NCBI RefSeq assembly: GCF_009557455.1
Contig: NZ_CP045651.1
Coordinates: 1,364,001-1,428,000, forward strand
Source: Alistipes sp. dk3624
GTDB taxonomy: Bacteria; Bacteroidota; Bacteroidia; Bacteroidales; Rikenellaceae
Direction of reading: 5' to 3'
Length of the DNA stretch: 64,000 nt
A program made the position numbers and the translations under genes. The number at the start of each line of letters is the position of its first letter. The first letter of the stretch is position 1. The notes under the pieces were generated by a model. That model saw only the letters and a list, made by a program, of their open reading frames with translations. It searched no databases and was not told the DNA's origin. Shown one piece after another: positions 35,909 through 47,489 of the stretch.

Positions 35909-37903
35909 ATGGCACAACCGCACAAAACCGATACTACCTCGCTGCCCGAAAACGCATACGGCGAACTCGCCCCCGGCGAAACCTACCGCCCCGTCATGCC
36001 CGACACGCCCGCACCGCGCGAAGTAACCCCTTACTCGGTCACATTCGGCATCCTGATGGCCGTCGTCTTCTCCGCCGCCGCCGCGTACCTCGGTCTGCGC
36101 GTCGGTCAGGTCTTCGAAGCCGCCATCCCGATCGCCATCATCGCCGTCGGCGTCGGCAACCTCACCGGCCGCCGCAACATGCTCGGACAGAACGTCATTA
36201 TCCAGTCGATCGGCGCAAGTTCCGGGGTCGTCGTCGCCGGAGCCATCTTCACGCTGCCCGCCCTCTACATTCTGGGGCTCGAAGCACAGTTCTACCAGAT
36301 CTTCCTGTCTTCGCTGTTCGGCGGTATGCTCGGCATCCTGCTGCTGATCCCGTTCCGCAAATATTTCGTGCGCGACATGCACGGTAAACTCCCGTTCCCC
36401 GAAGCCACCGCCACGACCGAAGTGCTCGTCTCCGGCGAAAAAAAGGGAAACCAAGCCAAACTGCTCGCCGTCAGCGGACTCGTCGGAGGAGTCTACGACT
36501 TTATCATCAGTACTTTCGGCTGGTGGACCGAAGAAATATCGACCCGCATGACCGGCTGGGGCGAAGCGCTGGCCGACAAGATGAAAGTCGTTTTCAAGAT
36601 CAACACCGGCGCCGCCGTCCTCGGTCTCGGCTACATCGTGGGCCTGCGGTATGCGGCCTATATTTGCGCCGGATCGTTCACCGTATGGTTCGTACTGATC
36701 CCGTTTCTCAGCCATTTCGCCGACGGGCAGACCCTCGCCGTGGGCGAAGGGATCACCATGCTGCTGCGCGACATGACGCCCGAAATGATTTTTAAAAATT
36801 ATGCCCGGCATATTGGGATCGGTGGGATTGCAATGGCAGGGGTCATCGGCATCGTCCGCTCGTCGAACATCATCCGGCAGGCGCTCGGGCTGGCCGTCAC
36901 CGAACTGCGCGGCCGACGTGCCGGAGCCGAAACCGTCGAACGCACCCAGCGAGACATTCCGATGAAACTGATCCTCTCGGTGCTGATCGCCGTACTGGCC
37001 ACGACGTTCATCTTTTTCCGCTTCGGACTGCTGGACAACTGGCTCCACGCGGGCATCGCGATCGCCATTGTTTTTGTCATCTCGTTCCTGTTCACGACCG
37101 TCGCGGCCAACGCCATCGCAATCGTCGGCACGAACCCGGTATCGGGCATGACGCTGATGACACTAATCCTCAGCTCGCTGATACTGGTCAGCGCCGGACT
37201 CAGCGGCACGGCCGGCATGACCGCCGCACTGATCATCGGCGGCGTGGTCTGCACGGCGCTCGCCATGGCCGGCGCTTTCATCTCCGACCTGAAAATCGGC
37301 TACTGGCTCGGCTCGACGCCCGCTAAACAGGAGGGCTGGAAGTTTCTCGGAACGGCGGTCTCGGCCGCAACGGTCGCCGGCGTGATGATGGTGCTGAACA
37401 AAACCTACGGCTTCACCGGCGACGGCGCGCTGGTCGCACCGCAGGCCAACGCGATGGCCGCGGTCATCAAACCGCTGATGGAAGGCGGCGCAACGCCGTG
37501 GCTGCTCTATTTCGCCGGCGCGGCGCTGGCGCTGGTGCTGACGATGATCGGCGTTCCGGCGCTGGCTTTCGCGCTCGGCATGTTTATTCCGCTGGAACTG
37601 AACGCCCCGCTGCTGGTCGGAGGTCTCGTCAGTTGGTATGTCGGCAGCCGCAGCCGAAACGCCGAAACGAACAAGACCCGCCGCGAACGCGGAACGCTTA
37701 TTGCATCGGGATTCATCGCCGGAGGCGCGCTGATGGGCGTCGTGAGCGCCCTGCTGAAATATTTCGGAGCCGACTGGTTCGCTACGGAATGGAACGGCAC
37801 GACGGGAGCCGAAGTGTTGTCGCTTGCAATGTACATCCTGCTGATCGCCTATTTCGTCCGCGACAGTTTAAGAGATTCGGCCCGTAAGAACAACGGAAGT
37901 TAA
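35909..37903 (+). CDS. OPT-family oligopeptide transporter
   Basis: About 664 aa from the ATG at 35909 (MAQPHKTDTTSLPEN), chosen because the promoter -7 box covers the only upstream start. About 14-16 hydrophobic segments. The N-terminal OPT signature region is EVTPYSVTFGILMAVVFSAA followed by YLGLRVGQVFEAAIPIAIIA, and ANAIAIVGTNPVSGMTLMTL lies in the second half. The family takes up oligopeptides or metal chelates with protons. The next gene, 18 bp downstream, is peptidase T, which supports peptide uptake. Confidence 0.88.
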   Translation: MAQPHKTDTTSLPENAYGELAPGETYRPVMPDTPAPREVTPYSVTFGILMAVVFSAAAAYLGLRVGQVFEAAIPIAIIAVGVGNLTGRRNMLGQNVIIQSIGASSGVVVAGAIFTLPALYILGLEAQFYQIFLSSLFGGMLGILLLIPFRKYFVRDMHGKLPFPEATATTEVLVSGEKKGNQAKLLAVSGLVGGVYDFIISTFGWWTEEISTRMTGWGEALADKMKVVFKINTGAAVLGLGYIVGLRYAAYICAGSFTVWFVLIPFLSHFADGQTLAVGEGITMLLRDMTPEMIFKNYARHIGIGGIAMAGVIGIVRSSNIIRQALGLAVTELRGRRAGAETVERTQRDIPMKLILSVLIAVLATTFIFFRFGLLDNWLHAGIAIAIVFVISFLFTTVAANAIAIVGTNPVSGMTLMTLILSSLILVSAGLSGTAGMTAALIIGGVVCTALAMAGAFISDLKIGYWLGSTPAKQEGWKFLGTAVSAATVAGVMMVLNKTYGFTGDGALVAPQANAMAAVIKPLMEGGATPWLLYFAGAALALVLTMIGVPALAFALGMFIPLELNAPLLVGGLVSWYVGSRSRNAETNKTRRERGTLIASGFIAGGALMGVVSALLKYFGADWFATEWNGTTGAEVLSLAMYILLIAYFVRDSLRDSARKNNGS

Positions 37904-37921
37904 TACGAAAGAGATAAAAAT

Positions 37922-39142
37922 ATGACCCTCGAACAACGATTCTTAAAATACGTCGCTTTCGACACGCAGAGCGACCCGAAAAGCGAAACCTATCCGTCGA
38001 CGGCCAAACAACTGGCCCTGCTGAACCACTTGCTCGAAGAGATGACGACCCTCGGACTGCACGATGTCGAGATCGATCCGAACGGCTATGTCACCGGTAC
38101 GATCCCGGCGACGCCGGGCTGCGAGTCGGCCCCGGTCGTCGGCTTCATTTCGCACGTCGATACCAGTCCCGATATGAAAGGGTCGGACATCCGCCCCGGC
38201 ATTATCGAACGCTACGACGGCGGCGATATCGCGCTGAACGACAAACTCACGATGCGCGCCGCCGATTTCCCGGAACTGGCGTTCTACAAAGGGCACCGGC
38301 TGATTGTGACCGACGGCACGACACTGCTCGGCGCCGACGACAAAGCCGGCATCGCCGAAATCATGACCGCAGCCGAATACCTGACGACCCACCCCGAAGC
38401 GAAACACGGCACGATCCGGATCGGGTTCACGCCGGACGAAGAGATCGGCCGCGGAGTGGATTTCTTCGACGTAGAGCGGTTCGGGGCGAAATTCGCCTAC
38501 ACGATGGACGGCGGCTTCGAAGGCGAGATCGAATACGAAAACTTCAACGCGGCCGCCGCCGAAATCGCCGTGCAGGGACGCAACATCCATCCCGGATACG
38601 CCAAAGACAAAATGATCAACGCTTTGCAGGTAGCCTGCGAAATCAACGCGCTGCTGCCCGCCGCCCAGCGTCCGGAACACACCGAGGGCTACGAAGGTTT
38701 TTATCATCTGGTCGGATTGGAAGGAACGGTCGAACGGGCTTCGCTGGAATACATCATCCGCGACCATTCGCACAAAAAGTTCAAAGCGAAAAAACGCTAT
38801 CTCGCCGACGCCGTGGCGCTGCTCGGCGAGAAATACGGGGAAGGCGTCATCCGCCTGACGCTGAAGGACCAGTACTACAACATGCGCGAAAAAATCGAAC
38901 CGTATCCCGAAGTGATCGAAAAGGCGATGGAAGCGATGCGGCAGGCAGGCGTCGCGCCGATCGTGCGTCCGATCCGCGGCGGCACGGACGGGGCGAGGCT
39001 ATCGTACATGGGCCTGCCGTGCCCGAACCTGTTTACCGGCGGCATGAATTTCCACGGCAAATTCGAGTACTGTTCGGTCGACACGATGCAACGAGCCGTG
39101 CAAACCATTATAAACCTGGCCCGTATCTGGTCCGAATCCTGA
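37922..39142 (+). CDS. pepT: Peptidase T (tripeptide aminopeptidase)
   Basis: A 406-aa M20-family zinc peptidase. Zinc-site motifs: VGFISHVDTSPDMKGSDIRP (His, Asp), LLGADDKAGIAEIMTAAEYL (Asp), IRIGFTPDEEIGRGVDFFDV (catalytic Glu and ligand Glu), YTMDGGFEGEIEYENFNAA, and PIRGGTDGARLSYMGLPCPN followed by FTGGMNFHGKFEY (His). It removes N-terminal residues from tripeptides in the cytoplasm. RBS-like GAAAGAGA precedes the ATG. It sits 18 bp after the OPT gene, so uptake and cleavage of short peptides are probably co-expressed. Confidence 0.95.
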   Translation: MTLEQRFLKYVAFDTQSDPKSETYPSTAKQLALLNHLLEEMTTLGLHDVEIDPNGYVTGTIPATPGCESAPVVGFISHVDTSPDMKGSDIRPGIIERYDGGDIALNDKLTMRAADFPELAFYKGHRLIVTDGTTLLGADDKAGIAEIMTAAEYLTTHPEAKHGTIRIGFTPDEEIGRGVDFFDVERFGAKFAYTMDGGFEGEIEYENFNAAAAEIAVQGRNIHPGYAKDKMINALQVACEINALLPAAQRPEHTEGYEGFYHLVGLEGTVERASLEYIIRDHSHKKFKAKKRYLADAVALLGEKYGEGVIRLTLKDQYYNMREKIEPYPEVIEKAMEAMRQAGVAPIVRPIRGGTDGARLSYMGLPCPNLFTGGMNFHGKFEYCSVDTMQRAVQTIINLARIWSES

Positions 39143-39224
39143 CAGACGCGCAGCCTTTCGTTTGCAGAAACTAAAAAAAATTAAAAAAATTTGCGGAAAA
39201 CGCACCAACTTTACGGGAAATGCA

Positions 39225-39232
39225 TATATTTG
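39225..39232 (+). promoter_or_regulatory. Promoter -7 box of the leader-metY transcript
   Basis: TATATTTG fits TAnnTTTG. Transcription would start near 39239, only a few bases before the leader-peptide ATG. There is no good -33 at normal spacing. Confidence 0.55.
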
Positions 39233-39288
39233 CCGCAGGAACATGAATGAAATGACAAACAACAGCGCATACGAACGTTTCGCAGCAC

Positions 39289-40763
<1,475 letters not shown>

Positions 40764-40791
40764 CCGCCTCCGGTTTCGGAAACCGATGTTC

Positions 40792-40824
40792 GAAAGGCCG
40801 TTCCCGGTTCGGGGACGGCCTTTC
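40792..40824 (+). terminator. Intrinsic terminator after metY
   Basis: A 14-bp stem GAAAGGCCGTTCCC / GGGGACGGCCTTTC (one G-U) with a short loop; the U-tract is weak (CGCTTCT). Confidence 0.75.
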
Positions 40825-40984
40825 GCTTCTATCCGATATTCAACGCTGGAACCGACGATTCCGCACAGGCAATTTTACCCGACTCCGGCGTAAAACGGAA
40901 AACCCGCGAAATCCTTTCGTCCCCCACCGAACGGAATCCGACGGAAACCGTCTCGTAATCTGCCGTTTTTTCTAAAATAGTTCG

Positions 40985-40992
40985 TACCTTTG
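40985..40992 (+). promoter_or_regulatory. Promoter -7 box of the amino-sugar salvage operon
   Basis: TACCTTTG fits TAnnTTTG, with a start near 41000 and the SSS gene ATG at 41015. The -33 is not clear. The stretch 40825-40984 holds nothing else I can support. Confidence 0.5.
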
Positions 40993-41014
40993 GGATACCA
41001 AACCGATCCGGAAT

Positions 41015-42463
41015 ATGACCCCTGCTTTAGTCCTCGTTACCGTCGCGGCTTATTTTACCGTGCTGTTCGCAGTCGCCTACGTGACCGGACGGAAGGCCGA
41101 TAACCAGGGATTTTTCGTCGGCAACCGGAAATCGCCGTGGTTCGTGGTCGCTTTCGCGATGATCGGATCGAGCATTTCGGGGGTTACGTTCATCTCGGTG
41201 CCGGGTTGGGTGGCGACCAGCCACTTTTCGTATATGCAGATGGTGCTCGGGTTTCTGACCGGGCAGTTGATCATCGCGTTCGTGCTGATCCCGCTGTTTT
41301 ACCGGATGCGGCTCGTATCGATCTACGAATACCTCGAAAACCGCTTCGGAGCCTCCTCCTACAAAACCGGGGCATGGTTCTTCTTCATCTCGAAAATGCT
41401 CGGGGCGGCCGTGCGGATTTTCCTGGTCTGTATCGTCATGCAACTACTGGTTTTCGAACCGCTCGGCATCGGATTCGTCTGGAACGTCGCCGCCACGATG
41501 GCGCTCGTATGGCTCTACACGTTCCGCGGCGGCGTCAAATCGCTGATTTGGACCGATTCGCTCAAAACGTTCTGCCTCGTAGTAAGCGTCGTACTGTGTA
41601 TCTGTTACATCGCGTCCGACCTGCAGCTCGGCTTCGGGCAGATGGTGCGGACGATCGCCGTCCACGACTATTCGCAGGTCTTCTTTTTCGACGATATAAA
41701 CGACAAACGCTACTTTTTCAAGCAGTTCCTTGCGGGCGTTTTCACGGTGATCGCGATGAGCGGCCTCGACCAGGACATGATGCAGCGCAACCTGAGCTGC
41801 AAGAATTTCCGGGATTCGCAGAAAAACATCGTAACCAGCGGCATCCTGCAGCTGTTCGTGATCCTGCTGTTCCTGATGCTCGGAGTGTTGCTCTACACGT
41901 TCACCGAACGCAACGGCCTGCAGGTTCCGCAGAAAAGCGACGAATTGTTCCCGATGATCGCGACGCAGGGTTACTTCCCGGTGATCGTCGGTATTCTGTT
42001 CGTGCTCGGACTGATTTCGGCAGCCTATTCGGCGGCGGGGTCGGCGCTAACCTCGCTGACGACCTCGTTCACGGTCGATATTCTCGGAAGCACGAAAAAA
42101 CACGACGAAACCCGGACGGCCCGCATCCGCAAGCGGGTGCACGTCGGCATGGCCGTCACGATGGGCGTCGTAATCCTGATCTTCAACGTGCTGAACAACA
42201 CGAGCGTCATCGACGCCGTCTACGTGCTGGCCAGCTACACTTACGGTCCGATCCTCGGCATGTTCGCGTTCGGCATTTTCACCAAACGCCCGGTTCGGGA
42301 CCGTTGGGTTCCGCTCGTCGCGCTGCTGTCTCCGGTGCTCTGTTTCGTACTGGACAGTCACTCGGAAACCTGGTTCAACGGTTATTCGTTCAGTTACGAA
42401 CTTTTGATATTCAACGCATTATTTACATTTGCAGGCCTTTGCCTGCTAATCAGAAAAAAATGA
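41015..42463 (+). CDS. Sodium:solute symporter (SSS family)
   Basis: A 482-aa protein with about 13 hydrophobic segments. SSS signatures: GFFVGNRKSPWFVVAFAMIG, GSSISGVTFISVPGWVATS, RLVSIYEYLENRFG, GGVKSLIWTDSLKTFCLVVS and ISAAYSAAGSALTSLTTSF. It would couple Na+ entry to uptake of a sugar, sialic acid or similar solute; the substrate is not readable from sequence. As first gene of an operon ending in MurQ, MurNAc, GlcNAc or a muropeptide is the natural guess. The stop overlaps the next ATG (ATGA). Confidence 0.85.
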   Translation: MTPALVLVTVAAYFTVLFAVAYVTGRKADNQGFFVGNRKSPWFVVAFAMIGSSISGVTFISVPGWVATSHFSYMQMVLGFLTGQLIIAFVLIPLFYRMRLVSIYEYLENRFGASSYKTGAWFFFISKMLGAAVRIFLVCIVMQLLVFEPLGIGFVWNVAATMALVWLYTFRGGVKSLIWTDSLKTFCLVVSVVLCICYIASDLQLGFGQMVRTIAVHDYSQVFFFDDINDKRYFFKQFLAGVFTVIAMSGLDQDMMQRNLSCKNFRDSQKNIVTSGILQLFVILLFLMLGVLLYTFTERNGLQVPQKSDELFPMIATQGYFPVIVGILFVLGLISAAYSAAGSALTSLTTSFTVDILGSTKKHDETRTARIRKRVHVGMAVTMGVVILIFNVLNNTSVIDAVYVLASYTYGPILGMFAFGIFTKRPVRDRWVPLVALLSPVLCFVLDSHSETWFNGYSFSYELLIFNALFTFAGLCLLIRKK

Positions 42464-45459
42464 AAATCATAAAAAAAACGCACGCAGTCCGTCTTGCGTT
42501 CCTGTTGTCGGGGTTCTTCGCGGCAACTCTGCCGCTGCAAGCCCAGCCGCTCCCGCAGGATGTCCGCGACCGGATCGGGGACCTGCTCACCGAAACGGCC
42601 CGCACGACGATCCGCTCGGGCCGGATTACGATCGACTCGGTGGCCGCAGACAAAAAAACGCTGGAACTCTATGCCGGCGAGAACTGCGCCTACATCCCGT
42701 TCCGCGAAGACAACGTCCGGAGAATTTACGACGGTATCCGAGAATTGCTGCCGGCCGGGTTCAAACGCAAGGAGATCGTCCTGTTCTCCGACGGAAAACG
42801 GATCGAGGAACTGATCCCCGCCCCGTTGCGCAGCAAAGCCGACCGCAGCCGAAAACGCTTCGTCACGAAATCGCCCGAGCCGCTGGTCACGCGGGCGAAT
42901 CGGCCCTACCGGCCGACCGCCGGACTCGACGGACGCCACATCGCCCTGTGGCAAAGTCACGGATACTATTTCGAACCGAAACTGAACCGCTGGGAGTGGC
43001 AGCGGGCACGTATTTTCGAGATCGTCGAAGACCTCTACACGCAGAGCTACGTGCTGCCCTACCTGGTTCCGATGCTGGAAAACGCCGGGGCCTACGTCCT
43101 GATGCCGCGCGAACGCGACGTACAGACCGAAGAGGCAATCGCAGACAACGACCCGGCGATAGCGGGCGCGTCGCGTTACGAAGAGCGAAACGGGACGAAA
43201 CCCTGGACGACCGGCGAGGAGCCCGGCTTCGCCTACAAACAATCCAGCTACAAGGACGCCGAGAACCCGTTCCGCGACGGAACGTTCCGGCAGGCCGTGA
43301 CCGTAGGTCATCCGGACGACGTCAGCACGGCACGTTGGACGCCCGACATTCCGAAAGGCGGCCGGTATGCCGTTTACGTCTCCTATAAAACATTGCCGAA
43401 CAGCACGGACGATGCGGTCTACACGGTTCGCCACAAAGGTGGAACGACCCGTTTCCGCGTTAACCAAACGATGGGCGGCGGCACATGGATCTACCTCGGG
43501 CACTTCGATTTCGATGCGGGATGTTCCGAATCGGGCTGCGTTACGCTGAGCAATTTGTCGCATAAGACAGGTCGGATCGTCACGGCCGACGCCGTCAAAA
43601 TCGGCGGCGGACAGGGCAACATCGCCCGGATCATGCCGGCCGAACAACGCAATCCGGAAATCGACTACGCATACGAGACCAGCGGCTATCCCCGTTTCAC
43701 CGAAGGTGCGCGCTACTGGCTGCAATGGGCGGGATTTCCGGATTCGGTCTATTCGGCCACGGGGCATACGAACGACTACCGCGACGACTACCTGTGCCGC
43801 GGCCTGTGGGTGAACTACCTGGTCGGCGGGACGAAGAACGCCCCCGACCGCGAAGGGCTGCACATTCCGGTCGACCTATCGCTGGCATTCCATTCCGACG
43901 CCGGAACGACGATGAACGACTCGATCATCGGCACGTTGGGCATCTATTATACGCACAAAGACGACGGACTCTACCCGAACGGCGCCTCCCGCGACCTGTC
44001 GCGCGACCTGACCGACCTGGTGCAATCGCAGATCGTATCGGATATACAGGCGTTGTACGAACCCGAATGGTCGCGTCGCGGCATGTGGGACAAAGCCTAT
44101 TTCGAAGCGCACGTCCCGGAAGTGCCGGCCATGCTGCTCGAACTGCTGTCGCACCAGAATTTCGCCGACATGCGTTACGGCCTCGACCCGCGTTTCCGCT
44201 TTACGGTCAGCCGGGCGATTTATAAAGGCATCCTGCAATTCCTGGCATTCCAGTACAAGCAGGATTGCGTCGTACAACCGCTGCCGGTCGACCATTTCCG
44301 GATCGCATTCGCGGGGCGGGACAGCGTCGAACTGAACTGGCAGCCAGTCGCCGACCCGCTGGAACCGACCGCCCAGGCAGGACGATACGTGCTCTACACC
44401 CGGATCGGCGACGGCGGCTTCGACAACGGGGTGCCGGTCGCGGAAAACCGTATCAGGCTGTACCAGCAGCCCGGCAAAATATACAGTTACAAAGTGACGG
44501 CGCTGAACCGGGGCGGCGAAAGTTTCCCATCCGAGATCCTTTCGGCCTGCCGAGTTCCCGACGAGAAAGGGACGGTGCTGGTCATCAACGGATTCGACCG
44601 GATCAGCGCGCCGTACAGTTTCGTATGCGACTCGCTGGCCGGTTTTTACGATGAAATCGACCACGGCGTGCCGGATAGGCAGGACATCAGCTTTATCGGC
44701 AGCCAGTACGAATTCCGTCGTCCGACGCCGTATGCCGACGACGATGCCGCCGGTTTCGGGGCCAGTCGCGCGGATTACGAGAAAGAGGTCATCGCCGGCA
44801 ATACGTTCGATTATCCGGCCCTGCACGGCCGCTCGATCGTCAGCGCCGGATATTCGTTCGTGTCGTGCAGCAACGAATCGGTCATCGACGACGAGGTGAA
44901 CCTCGGCGACTACCGAGCGGTCGATCTGATCCTCGGCAAGCAGCGCGAAACCGTCCTGGCGCGCGGAGCCTGTCCGCCGGAATTCCGGGCTTTCCCGCCC
45001 GAACTGCAACTGGCCCTCGCGGACTACTGCAACGGCGGGGGCAACCTGCTGGTCAGCGGCGCTTACGTGGGTTCCGACCTGTGGGAAAGCGACACGACCG
45101 AGGCATCGAAGGAATTCGCCGCCAACACGTTGAAATTCAAATTACGTACCGGACGGGCGGCCGTTCGCGGCGGTGTCCGGAGCGTCGCCTCGCCGTACAA
45201 AACGCTGAAAGGAGATTACGATTACAACCACGAACTCAACGGCGATTGTTACGTCGTCGAATCGCCCGACGCTATCGAACCGGCTGCCGACGGCGCCTTC
45301 ACGGTATTCCGTTATACGGAAAACAATCTCAGCGCGGGAGTGGCTTATAAAGGCGCCTACAAGGTCTGCACGCTCGGATTCCCGTTCGAGACCGTCCTTA
45401 CGGACGAACGGCGCGACAGCCTGATGCGCGGGATTCTGGAATTTTTCGAACAACCATAA
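42460..45459 (+). CDS. Secreted amidase_3-like protein with golvesin-like insert and FN3 (often labelled xanthan lyase)
   Basis: 999 aa from the ATG at 42460, which overlaps the symporter stop. The signal peptide ends near TLPLQAQ. Zinc-amidase segments are split. Segment one, residues about 150-210, is RHIALWQSHGYYFEPKLNRW ... LPYLVPMLENAGAYVLMPRE. Segment two, about 465-600, is DLSLAFHSDAGTT, SRDLSRDLTDLVQSQIVSDI and PAMLLELLSHQNFADMRYGL. Between them lies a golvesin/carbohydrate-binding-like beta domain (KGGRYAVYVSYKTLPNSTDD, GTWIYLGHFDFDAG). An FN3 domain follows (about 608-700), then a C-terminal domain I do not recognise. It likely cuts peptide from peptidoglycan in the periplasm or outside; database labels such as xanthan lyase are probably misleading. 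Confidence 0.72.
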   Translation: MKIIKKTHAVRLAFLLSGFFAATLPLQAQPLPQDVRDRIGDLLTETARTTIRSGRITIDSVAADKKTLELYAGENCAYIPFREDNVRRIYDGIRELLPAGFKRKEIVLFSDGKRIEELIPAPLRSKADRSRKRFVTKSPEPLVTRANRPYRPTAGLDGRHIALWQSHGYYFEPKLNRWEWQRARIFEIVEDLYTQSYVLPYLVPMLENAGAYVLMPRERDVQTEEAIADNDPAIAGASRYEERNGTKPWTTGEEPGFAYKQSSYKDAENPFRDGTFRQAVTVGHPDDVSTARWTPDIPKGGRYAVYVSYKTLPNSTDDAVYTVRHKGGTTRFRVNQTMGGGTWIYLGHFDFDAGCSESGCVTLSNLSHKTGRIVTADAVKIGGGQGNIARIMPAEQRNPEIDYAYETSGYPRFTEGARYWLQWAGFPDSVYSATGHTNDYRDDYLCRGLWVNYLVGGTKNAPDREGLHIPVDLSLAFHSDAGTTMNDSIIGTLGIYYTHKDDGLYPNGASRDLSRDLTDLVQSQIVSDIQALYEPEWSRRGMWDKAYFEAHVPEVPAMLLELLSHQNFADMRYGLDPRFRFTVSRAIYKGILQFLAFQYKQDCVVQPLPVDHFRIAFAGRDSVELNWQPVADPLEPTAQAGRYVLYTRIGDGGFDNGVPVAENRIRLYQQPGKIYSYKVTALNRGGESFPSEILSACRVPDEKGTVLVINGFDRISAPYSFVCDSLAGFYDEIDHGVPDRQDISFIGSQYEFRRPTPYADDDAAGFGASRADYEKEVIAGNTFDYPALHGRSIVSAGYSFVSCSNESVIDDEVNLGDYRAVDLILGKQRETVLARGACPPEFRAFPPELQLALADYCNGGGNLLVSGAYVGSDLWESDTTEASKEFAANTLKFKLRTGRAAVRGGVRSVASPYKTLKGDYDYNHELNGDCYVVESPDAIEPAADGAFTVFRYTENNLSAGVAYKGAYKVCTLGFPFETVLTDERRDSLMRGILEFFEQP

Positions 45460-45471
45460 CCCTTCGGACGA

Positions 45472-46641
45472 ATGAACGCCGCTGAAAACAAACGCCTGCT
45501 GGCCCTCGATATCCTGCGCGGGATCACGATCGCAGGGATGATCCTGGTCAACAACCCGGGCAGTTGGAGCGCGATCTACGCCCCGCTGGAACACGCCTCG
45601 TGGAACGGACTGACGCCGACCGACCTGGTCTTTCCGTTTTTCATGTTCATCATGGGGGCATCGACCTACTTGTCGCTGAAAAAATTCGATTTCCGGTGCA
45701 GCCGCGCCACGGTCCGGAAAATCTTGCGGCGAGTACTGGTGATCTTCCTGATAGGCGTCGGGATCGGGTGGTTCTCAAGATTCTGCGGCACGTTCAACGC
45801 GCTGTCGGACGAAGGAGTTCCGTTTTGGGAACGGATCGGACGTTCGTGCTGGACGTTCGACCGGATGCGGATCCTCGGCGTGATGCAACGCCTGGCGCTG
45901 AGTTACGGCGCGGCGGCGCTGATCGCCGTAACGGTTCGCCACCGGCGCATCCCGTGGATCGCCGCGGGACTGCTCGCCGGTTATTTCGCGATCCTGCTAT
46001 CGGGACACGGATTCGAAATTTCCGAACAAAACGTCGTCGGCATCGTCGACCGAGCAATACTCGGCCCGGCGCACATGTACCGTCAGGGCGATCTCGCCTT
46101 CGACCCGGAAGGATTGCTGAGTACGATCCCGTCGATCGCCCACGTGCTGATCGGATTCTGCTGCGGAGGACTGCTCGTCGGCGCACGGAACCTGACGGAT
46201 AAAATCCAAAACCTGTTCCTCGTCGGATCGGCGCTGATGCTGTGCGGCTGGCTGCTGAGCTACGGCTGTCCGATCAACAAGAAAATCTGGTCGCCCACGT
46301 TCGTACTGGTCACCTGCGGCATGGCCTCGTCGCTGCTGGCGCTGTTGATCTGGACGATCGATGTCAAAGGTTACAGGCGCTGGAGCCGTTTTTTCGAATC
46401 GTTCGGCATCAATCCGCTGTTTCTGTACGTCTCGGCGGCCGTGCTCTCGATCCTGCTGAACAACATTCGCCTGCCGCACGGAAACGGCCTGCTGAGCCTG
46501 CACGGGTTCGCCTACTCGCTGTGCCTGAAACCCGCGCTGGGCGACTACTTCGGTTCGCTGGTCTACGCGCTGCTATTCGTCGCGCTGAACTGGGGAATCG
46601 GTTATACGTTGTATAAACGGAAAATCTACATCAAAATATGA
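45472..46641 (+). CDS. DUF5009/NagX-like multi-pass membrane protein
   Basis: A 389-aa protein with about 10 transmembrane segments. It opens with RLLALDILRGITIAGMILVN and has GLTPTDLVFPFFMFIMGAST, both hallmarks of the DUF5009/HGSNAT-like family (related to acyltransferase 3). RMRILGVMQRLALSYGAAAL and WTIDVKGYRRWSRFFESFGI also fit. In Xanthomonas nagX genes lie in GlcNAc regulons. In Tannerella a membrane protein, MurT, precedes murK-murQ; I believe it may be of this family but cannot confirm that here. Either sugar transport or transmembrane acetylation is possible. Its stop overlaps the kinase ATG by ATGA. Confidence 0.8.
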   Translation: MNAAENKRLLALDILRGITIAGMILVNNPGSWSAIYAPLEHASWNGLTPTDLVFPFFMFIMGASTYLSLKKFDFRCSRATVRKILRRVLVIFLIGVGIGWFSRFCGTFNALSDEGVPFWERIGRSCWTFDRMRILGVMQRLALSYGAAALIAVTVRHRRIPWIAAGLLAGYFAILLSGHGFEISEQNVVGIVDRAILGPAHMYRQGDLAFDPEGLLSTIPSIAHVLIGFCCGGLLVGARNLTDKIQNLFLVGSALMLCGWLLSYGCPINKKIWSPTFVLVTCGMASSLLALLIWTIDVKGYRRWSRFFESFGINPLFLYVSAAVLSILLNNIRLPHGNGLLSLHGFAYSLCLKPALGDYFGSLVYALLFVALNWGIGYTLYKRKIYIKI

Positions 46642-47480
46642 TACTGCTTGCAGACAGCGGCTCGACCAAAACGGACTGGTGCGTGGCCGACGGCGCCGCG
46701 GAAATATGCCGGATCGCCACCCACGGAACCAACCCGTTTTTCCAGAGCGCCGACGAAATCGCCCGGGAAGTGGACGGCGGCCTGCTCCCGCAGCTTGGAA
46801 ATCGTCCGATCGAACAGATCCGCTTTTACGGAGCCGGCTGCGCTTTCCCCGATAAGATCGCCGTGATCCGCGACGTCCTGGCCGCCCGTTTCACGGCGGC
46901 GGACATCGAAGTGGGCAGCGACATGCTGGCAGCCGCCCGCGCGCTGTGCGGCCGCAACGCCGGCATCGCCTGTATCCTCGGAACCGGCTCGAACTCCTGC
47001 CTGTACGACGGAACCGAAATTACGGCCAACGTCTCGCCGCTCGGATTCATCCTCGGCGACGAAGGCAGCGGGGCCGTTCTCGGCCGGACGCTGGTCGGCG
47101 ATTGCCTGAAAAACCAGCTCCCGACAGGACTCAGAGAGAAATTTCTCTCGCGTTTCGGCTTGACGCCGGCCGATATTCTCGAACGGATTTACAAAAAACC
47201 GTTCCCGAACCGTTTTCTCGCCGGCCTGTCGCCGTTTCTCGCGGAAAACCTCGACGTACCGGAAATCCGGACGCTGGTCAAAAACGGTTTCGCGAGCTTC
47301 CTGCGCCGGAACGTACTGCAATACCCCGACTGCCGCGAGCTTCCCGTGCATTTCACCGGATCGGTCGCCTATTATTATAAGGAGATCTTGGAAGAGACCG
47401 CCGTCGAATCCGGTCTGCGGATCGGGTCGATCGTCCGCACGCCGATGGAAGGACTCGTCCGTTACCATGCGAATCAATAA
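46638..47480 (+). CDS. murK: BadF/BadG-type amino-sugar kinase (MurK-like)
   Basis: A 280-aa kinase of the ASKHA fold. The phosphate-1 motif is ILLADSGSTKTDWCVADG at the N-terminus, adenosine/phosphate-2 is ACILGTGSNSCLYDG near residue 115, and GFILGDEGSGAVLGRTLVGD follows at about 135. This is the GlcNAc/MurNAc kinase branch. Followed after 9 bp by murQ, so MurNAc (giving MurNAc-6-P) is the likely substrate, although GlcNAc kinases of the same family cannot be excluded. Start overlaps the upstream stop, suggesting translational coupling. Confidence 0.8.
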   Translation: MILLADSGSTKTDWCVADGAAEICRIATHGTNPFFQSADEIAREVDGGLLPQLGNRPIEQIRFYGAGCAFPDKIAVIRDVLAARFTAADIEVGSDMLAAARALCGRNAGIACILGTGSNSCLYDGTEITANVSPLGFILGDEGSGAVLGRTLVGDCLKNQLPTGLREKFLSRFGLTPADILERIYKKPFPNRFLAGLSPFLAENLDVPEIRTLVKNGFASFLRRNVLQYPDCRELPVHFTGSVAYYYKEILEETAVESGLRIGSIVRTPMEGLVRYHANQ

Positions 47481-47489
47481 CGATAACAT

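Noticed and set aside
41137-42459. N-terminal extension of the amidase-like gene through the symporter gene
   Set aside because: It is the +1 shadow of the SSS coding sequence; a signal peptide begins cleanly at 42460 with an ATGA overlap.
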